Shown here: piece by piece, positions 51,912 to 61,730 of the stretch | Position numbering within the stretch: position 1 is the stretch's first letter | Layout of the letters: each line of letters opens with the position of its first letter | From: Polyangiaceae bacterium | GTDB lineage: Bacteria > Myxococcota_A > Polyangia > Polyangiales > Polyangiaceae | Direction of reading: 5' to 3' | DNA: 64,000 nt | NCBI GenBank assembly: GCA_016712345.1 | Contig: JADJRH010000001.1 | Location: 2,976,001 to 3,040,000, forward strand | The notes under the pieces: generated by a model | Database searches by the model: none | Seen by the model: the letters and a program-made list of their open reading frames with translations, nothing else | Told to the model about the DNA's origin: nothing | Translations under genes and position numbers: made by a program

Positions 51912-52625
51912 GTGACGATCAATGTCATATCTCCCCGCTTCACAAGAAGTCTGGGCAAACCCGCGCTGCCACGGCTAGGATGCCAACCACCCGTGCTCCC
52001 GCGCCCACTCAAAACACAACCGGTTCCGCACGCCGAACCCTCGCTCCGGGTAGCACCGCACCTTTTCGGTTTGGTTCTCGGTGTGCTCATAACAGGCTGT
52101 TTGCCGGCCACTCCCACCCCTTCCAATACCGCCGACTGGAAGCGTCCGCAGCGAACGAACGGTCTGCGGGACACGTCGCTCGGCGCGGTGAGCGAGCAAC
52201 GCGGTGAACGATTTTCAGACCCGTTTTGGACTTCTTGTTATCGCGATTTTTCCCCCGAGGGCGGCGCGACAAATGCGGTTGAGCGGCTCGCATTTTTGTG
52301 TGCGGCGCCCAAAGGTCTGAGCAGTGTTTCTCCTTTGCATACCGGCTTTCAAAAGGCTGAAGATTCTGCCGAACGCCTGTTTTTAAAGGTCCGCACCGAT
52401 CGGTGTTATCGGCTCTTTGCCACGGCCGACTCCACCGTTCGCGACTTGGATGTTTCTATTATTGCCCCCGACGGGCGGCTTGTTGCCGCGGATATCTCAA
52501 AAGATCCTTGGTCGGTTGTGCCGCCCCGCGGTCTTTGGTGCCCAGATGAAGAAGGGCCCTACGCCATTGATATATCGGTGGGCGACGGCGAAGGCGGTTA
52601 TGTATTGGGTGTTTGGGGTTTATAA
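51912..52625 (+). CDS. Putative lipoprotein of unknown function
   Basis: A lipobox ITGC follows a hydrophobic stretch (HLFGLVLGVLITGCLPATPT), preceded by an unusually long N-terminus if the GTG at 51912 is the start; the true start is unclear. The mature part of about 175 residues has four Cys and repeats the pattern CYRLFATADSTVRDLDVSII then APDGRLVAADISKDPW and EEGPYAIDISVGDGEGGY. This looks like a beta-rich surface domain seen in myxobacterial lipoproteins. It diverges from imuA and its 3' end overlaps the convergent beta-helix gene by 28 nt. Confidence 0.6.
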   Translation: MTINVISPRFTRSLGKPALPRLGCQPPVLPRPLKTQPVPHAEPSLRVAPHLFGLVLGVLITGCLPATPTPSNTADWKRPQRTNGLRDTSLGAVSEQRGERFSDPFWTSCYRDFSPEGGATNAVERLAFLCAAPKGLSSVSPLHTGFQKAEDSAERLFLKVRTDRCYRLFATADSTVRDLDVSIIAPDGRLVAADISKDPWSVVPPRGLWCPDEEGPYAIDISVGDGEGGYVLGVWGL

Positions 52626-54190
52626 AACCCACGTTTGCGGCGCCCAATTCCAACCATAAAAGCAATCCATCCAAACCAAAACCCCTCTGCATAAGGGGCC
52701 GATCCGGCGCGACACGCGCAGCCTCCGCCGTTGCTTGAACCATTACCACCTTCGTTTTGCGAGCCGGCCGTCCCACCGGTTAATTGTCCACCATTGCCTC
52801 CTGTTCCGGTGTTGCCCCCCGCGCCGGCTCCGCCGCCGCCTCCGTTGGACGCACAATTCAATGGGGCGGGCTTTATTTCAGCCGCGACTTGAAACCCGGG
52901 ATTGTCCCCTTGCCCGGCGTAGGCGCCCCTGAATATGCCTTCTCCTTTGGGTGCACCGTTAAAATCACACATCACGGCGGTATCGCTTTGAACATCTGCG
53001 AAGTTGAGCGAGGTTCCGGTCACTTTATCGGGCAATGGATAAAAGTCTATTTGACCGAGGGTGGTACCTGGGGCCGACACGTATTGAGCCGCATCGGCAA
53101 TGGCCCCAACGATATTGTTTTCTTGACTTCCCGGCGACCCTTCAATGGGAGAATCGGCGAATACCAAGTTGCCAAACACAAGGCCTTTTTCTGAAGCGGC
53201 GCTCCCGAACACAATGCCTCGTTTGGCGCCGTAAATGGTGTTGTTGTAAACGGTCGCATAAACGAGAGGAAACCCGTCGTGCGTTTGCAATAGCAATGCT
53301 TCGTCGCTTGCGTCGATAAACAGGTTGTCGTGAATAGACACGCGCCCTGTGGCTTGAACTAAACCTTCATCGTGGCTGTTGTGATAAAACACGTTGCCAT
53401 AAACTTCAGTGATCGAGCCGGACCCAACGCCGCTTTGGGGGGGACTGCCGATAAATAAATTGGGGCGCACACCGTCCGGGCTCGGTTGGTCATTCTTAAT
53501 AAAAACATTGTGTCGAATGATCGTTTTTGAGTCTGCCGCGGGCAATGCGGGGTGATTGGGCCACGGGTTTTGATTTTTGATCTGCATCCCATAACCGATC
53601 GTGTCTTTAATGAGGTTGTGCTCAATGAGCCCGCCCACAAACGGCTCGTCGTAGTTGGAGTTTCCAAGGTAAAGACCTGTGCCGGCGCCCTCAATAACAT
53701 TTCGGCGAATGATCCAACCGAAAGTCGGCGTTTTGGTGGAGATGCCCACCGTTTGTTGCGACGCGTTTTGGCCGACAAACAGGCAATCTTCAACGGTGAT
53801 GTGGTGAACATTGTTATTGGATGAATTTTTGGCGCTCACTCCAAAAACGCCGTCGATGTTTTTGCCATCCACTTTAATGCTGCGAACAGCAACATAGCTT
53901 GAATTGACAATCTCCACGGTATTACAACAGCCGTTGCCTTCAAACACCGCTGAATGGTCGCTCGGGCCCACAATCACAATCGGAGCTTCCTCCGTGCCGT
54001 TTAAGGCATTGATGTTCAATCCGCCTGTGTACGTTCCTGGAGCGAGGTTGAGAGTGTCGCCCGGCTTCAGGGTTGGAAGAAGCGATTCATAGTTGGAGGG
54101 GTTCCCGTCGAGGGCCAAGGCAGGACTTGCATTGAAGGCCACGCCCATTACCAGCGAAGCACTCAATGGGGAGCGTGCGACGTTATTCAT
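52598..54190 (-). CDS. Parallel beta-helix protein with MYXO-CTERM-type tail
   Basis: The exported protein of about 530 residues has a signal peptide (MNNVARSPLSASLVMGVAFN). Long right-handed beta-helix (PbH1) repeats follow, visible as VEIVNSSYVAVRSIKVDGKN, WIIRRNVIEGAGTGLYLGNS and GRVSIHDNLFIDASDEALLL; this fold is common in polysaccharide lyases and adhesins. A Gly/Asn/Thr-rich stretch leads to the C-terminal Cys motif GGGCACRAGSAPYAEG, a transmembrane helix (FWFGWIAFMVGIG) and RRKRG. That tripartite tail is the MYXO-CTERM surface-sorting signal. The ATG at 54188-54190 gives the best signal peptide. Confidence 0.82.
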   Translation of the reverse strand: MNNVARSPLSASLVMGVAFNASPALALDGNPSNYESLLPTLKPGDTLNLAPGTYTGGLNINALNGTEEAPIVIVGPSDHSAVFEGNGCCNTVEIVNSSYVAVRSIKVDGKNIDGVFGVSAKNSSNNNVHHITVEDCLFVGQNASQQTVGISTKTPTFGWIIRRNVIEGAGTGLYLGNSNYDEPFVGGLIEHNLIKDTIGYGMQIKNQNPWPNHPALPAADSKTIIRHNVFIKNDQPSPDGVRPNLFIGSPPQSGVGSGSITEVYGNVFYHNSHDEGLVQATGRVSIHDNLFIDASDEALLLQTHDGFPLVYATVYNNTIYGAKRGIVFGSAASEKGLVFGNLVFADSPIEGSPGSQENNIVGAIADAAQYVSAPGTTLGQIDFYPLPDKVTGTSLNFADVQSDTAVMCDFNGAPKGEGIFRGAYAGQGDNPGFQVAAEIKPAPLNCASNGGGGGAGAGGNTGTGGNGGQLTGGTAGSQNEGGNGSSNGGGCACRAGSAPYAEGFWFGWIAFMVGIGRRKRGFYKPQTPNT

Positions 54191-54455
54191 TGCCGCAGCA
54201 TATCGATCTCTGTCTGAAGCCGCCAGACACCAACGCGCCGCTCTGCTCCTCACCGCACCCATACAAAGGCATCAATTGGGGCGGCCAACAACTTCGTGTC
54301 AGACGAGCGGGTGATGGATAAAATGACCCCCACCTTGTGGATCGGGGCACTGGCGATCCAAGGTTATTGGGGAACGAAAGGCCACAAATCGGCCGATATT
54401 AGCCCAAGGATCCACTATCCTACATTTGGCGCGGTGTGTGCAAGTTCTCGGCGAC

Positions 54456-55721
54456 ATGCTGCTTCGCTCGCTCCTCCGCTCTCTGGTTATCCCCGCTGTA
54501 TTGGCTCTTGCGCCGTCGCTCGTGGGCTGTGTCGATGGCACAGGCTCTCAATCCGACGATATCACCGATGTTCAGCACACCGACGTTGAACGCCAATCCA
54601 TTGGCAATTGCTGGCTCTATGCGGAGGCGAGCTGGGTTGAATCAATGCATTTGCAGGCGACCGGCGAAAAGTTCGATATCTCGCAATCGTATTGGACCTA
54701 TTGGCACTGGTTTAAGCAAATCACCGAAGAGCAGCCCGACCAAATTGAAACGGGCGGTTTCTTCAGCATCGCAGGTGAAATCATTCTGGAGCGCGGTCTG
54801 ATTACCGAGTCGAAGTTCGTTAAAGAAGACGCCACAAGTGAAATGTCGGGTCGTCAATCGGTGGCACTCGCGAAAATGAATCAGGAGCTGCAAACCGGTC
54901 GATTGAAAGATTACGCCTCGCGTTCCGATCGCGCGTTGGTTCGCAAAGTCATGGATGAGGCCTGGCAACTCACCAGCACGGTGAAAGGCCAAATGACCAA
55001 GGTGTTTGGCAAAGACTATTCAAAGACCTTTGATAATTCATCGACAATCACCACCAAAGGCACCTCGGTAATTGCTCCCCGCGACTTTAAAGTTCGTTAT
55101 ACCGAGAGGCTCACCAATCCCAATCAACCCACCATGAAAGACACCACATTGGATGTTGCCATTGATGAGTGGGTAGAAGCCAATTATCCCTCGTACGGCG
55201 GCGATTCGAGCAAACGCAACTTCCAAATTCGCGTTCAAAAAGCCCTTCACGACGCTCAGCCCGTTGTGATTACCTGGGATGTCGACTTTAATGCAATGGA
55301 GGGTTACGACCCGGTTCTCCAGGGTTCGTTTAACCTCACCACGCTCAAGAACGCGGGCAAACCCGGCCGTCAAGGCGGGCACATGACAGTGCTTGAAGAC
55401 TATGAGGCCGACACGGTTGAATATGGCACGTTGAAGGCCGGCGTTACGCTCGACCCAACAAATGCCACCGACAAGAAAAAGCTTGATGCGGCCCTGTTGC
55501 CCTCCACCAAGGTAAAGTTTTTCCGCATTAAAAACTCGTGGGGTGCATTGCGCGACGACCGCGCGTCCGCCCCCGGTTTCCCCGGATACCACGACCTGTA
55601 TATGGATTACCTCAATGGTCCAATTGCTTGGTGCCCCGATGCCGCCGACCCCAAGAGCAATGCGTCGTGCACCGGCAAGAGCACTCCGTTTGAGGCAGTT
55701 GTTCTGCCGCCCGGCTATTGA
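54456..55721 (+). CDS. Papain-like (C1 family) cysteine peptidase lipoprotein
   Basis: With the ATG at 54456 the protein starts MLLRSLLRSLVIPAVLALAP and has a lipobox SLVGC (Cys about residue 25). The papain-fold active site is complete: Gln and Cys in ERQSIGNCWLYAEASW (Cys about 52), His in GGHMTVLEDYE (about 308) and Asn in FRIKNSWG (about 358). Catalytic Cys close to the N-terminus without a long propeptide and the bulky insertion resemble the C1B (bleomycin hydrolase/PepC) branch, but surface lipidation is unusual for that cytosolic group. It is likely anchored in the envelope. A TTG at 54426 is an alternative start. Confidence 0.8.
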   Translation: MLLRSLLRSLVIPAVLALAPSLVGCVDGTGSQSDDITDVQHTDVERQSIGNCWLYAEASWVESMHLQATGEKFDISQSYWTYWHWFKQITEEQPDQIETGGFFSIAGEIILERGLITESKFVKEDATSEMSGRQSVALAKMNQELQTGRLKDYASRSDRALVRKVMDEAWQLTSTVKGQMTKVFGKDYSKTFDNSSTITTKGTSVIAPRDFKVRYTERLTNPNQPTMKDTTLDVAIDEWVEANYPSYGGDSSKRNFQIRVQKALHDAQPVVITWDVDFNAMEGYDPVLQGSFNLTTLKNAGKPGRQGGHMTVLEDYEADTVEYGTLKAGVTLDPTNATDKKKLDAALLPSTKVKFFRIKNSWGALRDDRASAPGFPGYHDLYMDYLNGPIAWCPDAADPKSNASCTGKSTPFEAVVLPPGY

Positions 55722-55726
55722 TTAAG

Positions 55727-55801
55727 AGTAGTGGCCGGCTTTGAGGCTGCACTCCGGCCACCCTAGCTTCGCGGCGTTCGCCGTCAAATCCGGCCACTAC
55801 T
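55727..55801. repeat. Inverted repeat with alternative pairing
   Basis: AGTAGTGGCCGG (55727-55738) pairs perfectly with CCGGCCACTACT (55790-55801). A third segment CCGGCCAC (55754-55761) can pair with the first arm instead, and CGGCG-TT-CGCCG (about 55772) forms a small hairpin between. It directly follows the peptidase stop and precedes the terminator. Confidence 0.6.
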
Positions 55802-55822
55802 GACTAAAAAGCTTGAAATAAG

Positions 55823-55863
55823 GACGCCGCGAGATCTCTCCGATTTCGCGGCGTTCTTTTTTT
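55823..55863 (+). terminator. Intrinsic terminator between convergent genes
   Basis: ACGCCGCGA and TCGCGGCGT form a 9-bp stem with a loop of about 13 nt, followed by CTTTTTTT on the plus strand. It ends the peptidase gene. On the minus strand a shorter T-rich run follows, so it may also serve the sulP-family gene ending at 55865. Confidence 0.82.
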
Positions 55864-55864
55864 A

Positions 55865-57685
55865 TCAGCGTCCGCGGCCCCACGCCGATAACGGCGTTTC
55901 AGACGCTGGAGCGGCCGGAATGTCTTCGCCCACATGTTTGCGAGCATGCGCAATGCCTGCTCTAAGTGTGTCGGCAAAAACGATCTCACCCTCTTTGGGC
56001 TCGATCTTGGCCTTTACGAGCACCTTTTTGGGCTGCGCCTGAACACCGGCCAAAATCACCAAGCTTTCATTCTTTTTTAATCGCTCAATCGCCGTTTCAA
56101 GCGCAACAAGGCCTGTTGCATCCATCACCGGGACGTTTGAAAGGTCGAGAATAATGGCACGCACGTGCCCACCGACCAACTCAACCTCGTCCATGGCTTT
56201 GGCTGCCGCACCGAAAAACAGCGCGCCCTCAATGCGATAAAGAACTACCCCTTTGGGCAATACCTCCCGAAAGGCGGGGTGCTCTTCGTCCGCAACGCGG
56301 GCGCCCGAAATTTCGGCCATACGCCGCATAAAGAGCAACGAAGCGAGCATAACGCCGGCCGACACACTGACCACCATGTCAAAGATGACGGTTAATGAAA
56401 GGCAGGTTAAAAGAACAAACACGTCGCTTTTCGGCGCTACTTTGAGGATATGAATAACGTGTTTAATGTCGCTCATGTTCCAGGCGACGAGCAATAAGAG
56501 CGCAGCCAATGCCGGCATTGGCAGGTACGAAACGAGAGGTGCGAGAGCCAATACAGCGAGCAATACAAACGCAGCGTGCACAATGCTTGAAATGGGGCTT
56601 TGCGCTCCGGCGCGAATGTTCGTTGCAGTGCGGGCAATGGCGCCGGTTGCGGCAAATCCGCCGAAAAATGGGGCCAATATGTTGCCAATACCCTGGCCAA
56701 ACAACTCGGCGTCAGGGTCGTGTTTGGTATTGGCGAGGCCGTCGGCCACTACGGCTGAGAGCAATGATTCAATAGCTCCCAGCATAGCAATCGCCGAAGC
56801 CGAAGGTGCCAATTGCTCCAATAGATCATACGACAAAACGAGGGGTTTTCCGTCGGCGCCCGGGAGATGCCAAGGCAAAACGGGAAGCGGCGGGAGCTGG
56901 GGAATGCCGGGTTTGGTAACGCCGTCAACCACGTATGAAAACCGACTTCCAATGGTGTCCACGGCGAGCGACGGATCCAACTTGGCAAGCAATGCGGCGA
57001 ACCCTGCGCCAATACCCAATGCGACAAGCGGAGCCGGGAGCTTTTTGGTTACCTTGGGCCACAATAACAAAACGGCGAGGGTGACAGCGCCGACGAGAAC
57101 CGATCCAACTTTAAACGTGGGGGCCGCAAGCGCGAGCGCCTTTACGCGATCGGGGTAATGCTCACTTTGAAAAACCACCTTTAGGCCAAAAAAGTCTTTT
57201 AGCTGCAAAGTGGCAATAACGATTGCAATGCCGGCCGTAAAACCCGCTGTTACCGGATACGGAATGTATTGAATGAGTTTGCCGAGACGGGCTATTGCAA
57301 GACTGACGAGAATGAGGCCCGCCATGAGCGATGCGACCAGCAACCCACCTATGCCGAACTTGGCCGATACGGGTGCCAAGATGACAACAAATGCGGCCGT
57401 AGGCCCTGAAATTTGAGTGCGTGAGCCACCCAGCGCCGCAATGACAAAGCCCGCGACAATGGCTGTATACAGGCCATGTTGCGGCGGCACTCCGCTGGCG
57501 ATAGCGAGGGCCATGGAAAGCGGCAATGCAACAATGCCTACTACCAGGCCTGCGAGGATGTCGTCTCGGAGCTTTTTCTTGTTATACCCTTCTTTGAAAA
57601 CATCTCGAAGGGCTGCGGCGGGGCGGAGTTTAGGTCGTTTAGACTCTTCGCCGGATTCGTGGCGTGAACTTGGCTGGTCAGACAT
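55865..57685 (-). CDS. SulP family anion permease with STAS domain
   Basis: This 606-residue inner-membrane transporter has about 12 transmembrane helices. SulP signatures are DILAGLVVGIVALPLSMALA, GLYTAIVAGFVIAALGGSRT and ISGPTAAFVVILAP. The C-terminal STAS domain is at about 465-580 (AIILDLSNVPVMDATGLVAL). SulP members carry sulfate, bicarbonate or other anions, often with sodium or proton; the substrate cannot be told from sequence alone. The N-terminal 45 residues are hydrophilic and charged. No carbonic anhydrase gene adjoins. Confidence 0.92.
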   Translation of the reverse strand: MSDQPSSRHESGEESKRPKLRPAAALRDVFKEGYNKKKLRDDILAGLVVGIVALPLSMALAIASGVPPQHGLYTAIVAGFVIAALGGSRTQISGPTAAFVVILAPVSAKFGIGGLLVASLMAGLILVSLAIARLGKLIQYIPYPVTAGFTAGIAIVIATLQLKDFFGLKVVFQSEHYPDRVKALALAAPTFKVGSVLVGAVTLAVLLLWPKVTKKLPAPLVALGIGAGFAALLAKLDPSLAVDTIGSRFSYVVDGVTKPGIPQLPPLPVLPWHLPGADGKPLVLSYDLLEQLAPSASAIAMLGAIESLLSAVVADGLANTKHDPDAELFGQGIGNILAPFFGGFAATGAIARTATNIRAGAQSPISSIVHAAFVLLAVLALAPLVSYLPMPALAALLLLVAWNMSDIKHVIHILKVAPKSDVFVLLTCLSLTVIFDMVVSVSAGVMLASLLFMRRMAEISGARVADEEHPAFREVLPKGVVLYRIEGALFFGAAAKAMDEVELVGGHVRAIILDLSNVPVMDATGLVALETAIERLKKNESLVILAGVQAQPKKVLVKAKIEPKEGEIVFADTLRAGIAHARKHVGEDIPAAPASETPLSAWGRGR

Positions 57686-57837
57686 GGCTTATTCGAGGGG
57701 TGAAACTCGCGCCATTGTGGCTGAATGGGGCAAAATACACAAGCAATCAATAGATGATCTTTGATGCCGGAAATGGCGGACAACTTGGTGGATGCAATAG
57801 CGAGATCGCGGGGGCCAAGCTCAGCAGAGGATAAACT

Positions 57838-58440
57838 TTAGACGCCTCGCAATGACCTGTGACGTCTCGATACCTGACACGTCGTAATCAACACGGAGTT
57901 CCCCAGCGGCGCATGCGCCTCATTCGAACGGCGAGTAACTCGTTGCGGGTGAGTTGTCGATGCAGCAGAAAAGAGCCCGTTCTGGGAGGTCCGGCGACTT
58001 GAGATGTCCATCACGTCGCCATCCACCGGTCTCGCCGGTCTCTCGTTTTCGTCGTGGCTGCGCTCGCCACAGAACTCCATCTGGAGAACCCGACGCGCCA
58101 CGCTGTTCGCTTTTCCGCTTGGCGACGGGCAAGGGTGTCCCAAACGTCTCGACAAGACTGGATCCGTGCCTTGCAGAACGTTCCGCTAAAGGGAAGTTAC
58201 CTAGGAGGCACGGAGATCACGGAGATCCACGGAGTTTTTTTGTATTTGGGGCTGCAATAGGCTTGCATCAGCTAGACAAAAACTTGTCAGGTTTGGGATC
58301 GCGGATGATGTGTACCCATTGCAGCGAAAGAAACAAAAAACTCCGTGTCCCGCCGTGTCCTCCGTGAGTCCGTGGTGAAGGGACGTCACAGATGTCGAAA
58401 CGTGTTCGGTCGTTGCGTGACGGCGTCGGTTACCCGGGAG
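57838..58440 (+). repeat. Composite repeat element, copy E (core 57895-58207), most complete copy
   Basis: The left flank starts GCCTCGCAATGACCTGTGAC and runs to GTCGTAATCAACACGGAG. The core ends at CCTAGG (58200-58205), then CACGGAGATCACGGAGATCC. About 110 bp of less conserved sequence follow (GGGGCTGCAATAGGCTTG onward), then TCCTCCGTGAGTCCGTGGTG and the right end GGTCGTTGCGTGACGGCGTC. Left and right ends are imperfect inverted repeats. It fills most of the gap between the SulP gene and the M23 peptidase gene; 57686-57837 shows nothing recognisable. Confidence 0.85.
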
Positions 58441-58457
58441 TTCAGACGTATCCAGGT

Positions 58458-60560
<2,103 letters not shown>

Positions 60561-60923
60561 GCGATCTCGGGCGTACCGCGAAAGCGGTCCGCTTTCAACC
60601 CGCGGGCACTCTAGAGCACCAATCGGTTTGAATCGTGAGTAAAATCAGAAGATTACTGATTTGAGAAAGCCGAAAATATCGGCTGGGTGCTCTAGTCTTT
60701 TCCCAGTGGAGGAGGCTCGCGCCTCCTCCCCCGCGCCGAGCAAGTCGGCCGCGGGCCCCCCTCCACGCGATCCGAACTGGGTGTCTGTCACGTGGTGGGA
60801 GCTTCGGGCCTGGCCTTCTTGCCTTGCTTTTGCCTGTTTGTGTACACATGCAAACTATCCATTAATTCCGCGGATCGGTGCACTATCCGTGCAACGGGAC
60901 CGAAACGTTGGTAGGGAATAGCC
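60561..60923. promoter_or_regulatory. Divergent intergenic region between the M23 and TPR genes
   Basis: This 363-bp gap carries the promoters of both genes. CTAGAGCACC (60611-60620) and GGTGCTCTAG (60686-60695) are a perfect inverted repeat around a relatively AT-rich spacer (TGAGTAAAATCAGAAGATTA). A GTGTACAC palindrome lies at 60841. The arrangement could be an operator, but I know of no matching regulator. Confidence 0.45.
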
Positions 60924-61730
60924 ATGGACGAGCGCGTCAAAGAGCTGATTGTGCTGGGCCGAGAACACTACGAAAAAGGCGAATATGACCGGGCGGAACA
61001 CGTTCTCGGTCAGGTTCTCGAAAAAACGGACCAGTTTGCCGATGTACACAACATGCTCGGCTTCATTCGGCATTCACGCGGCGATTTTGTTGCAGCTCAG
61101 CGCCACTTTGAGCGGGCGGTGGAGTTGAATCCCAACTACACCGAGGCGCTTCTCAACCTGGCGGTGACGTACAACGATCTGCACAAATACGACGCCGCGA
61201 AGAAAGTGTACACACGCATTAAACGAGCGGAGGGAGCGAGCATTTCAGACTCATTTGCTCGCGGAAAAATTGCAAATATGCACGCGGATCTCGCTCACGC
61301 GTACATGGACGTTGGTTGCCGCGAAGAAGCGATTGTGGAGCTGAAAAAGGCTGTCAGCCTGTGCCCGACGTTCCCCGATTTGTGGACGCGTCTCGGGTCG
61401 ATCTACCGGGATATGGGCAACTTTGCCTTCGCCCGTGAAGCGTTTGAAAACGCATGTAAAGCAGCGCCCCGCTACGTGCAGGCTCGTGTACTTTTGGGGG
61501 TCACGTTGCTGTCGCTTGGACATCACGACGACGCCATGGCCGCCTGGAACGAAGCGCTCGCGATCGAGCCTCAAAACAAGAGCGCGCGCATGTACCTTCG
61601 GTCGGCGGAGTCCATGCGCGCTCGACAAAAAGAGGTGGGTTTGCCAAGTCCGGCCGAGGCCGAAACCAAGGACGGCGAAATTGAAATCACACGCGCCGCT
61701 GAGGACAAAGACACGGAGCGTGCGGATTGA
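60924..61730 (+). CDS. Tetratricopeptide repeat protein
   Basis: This 268-residue protein consists of about five TPR units, for example HYEKGEYDRAEHVLGQVLEK, SRGDFVAAQRHFERAVELNP and DMGNFAFAREAFENACKAAP, and an acidic C-terminal tail (EAETKDGEIEITRAAEDKDT). No signal peptide is seen, so it is probably cytoplasmic and binds other proteins. The ATG at 60924 follows GTAGGGAATA. Its stop overlaps the start of the DUF2062-methyltransferase gene (TTGA at 61727-61730), so the two are coupled and may form a complex. Confidence 0.82.
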   Translation: MDERVKELIVLGREHYEKGEYDRAEHVLGQVLEKTDQFADVHNMLGFIRHSRGDFVAAQRHFERAVELNPNYTEALLNLAVTYNDLHKYDAAKKVYTRIKRAEGASISDSFARGKIANMHADLAHAYMDVGCREEAIVELKKAVSLCPTFPDLWTRLGSIYRDMGNFAFAREAFENACKAAPRYVQARVLLGVTLLSLGHHDDAMAAWNEALAIEPQNKSARMYLRSAESMRARQKEVGLPSPAEAETKDGEIEITRAAEDKDTERAD

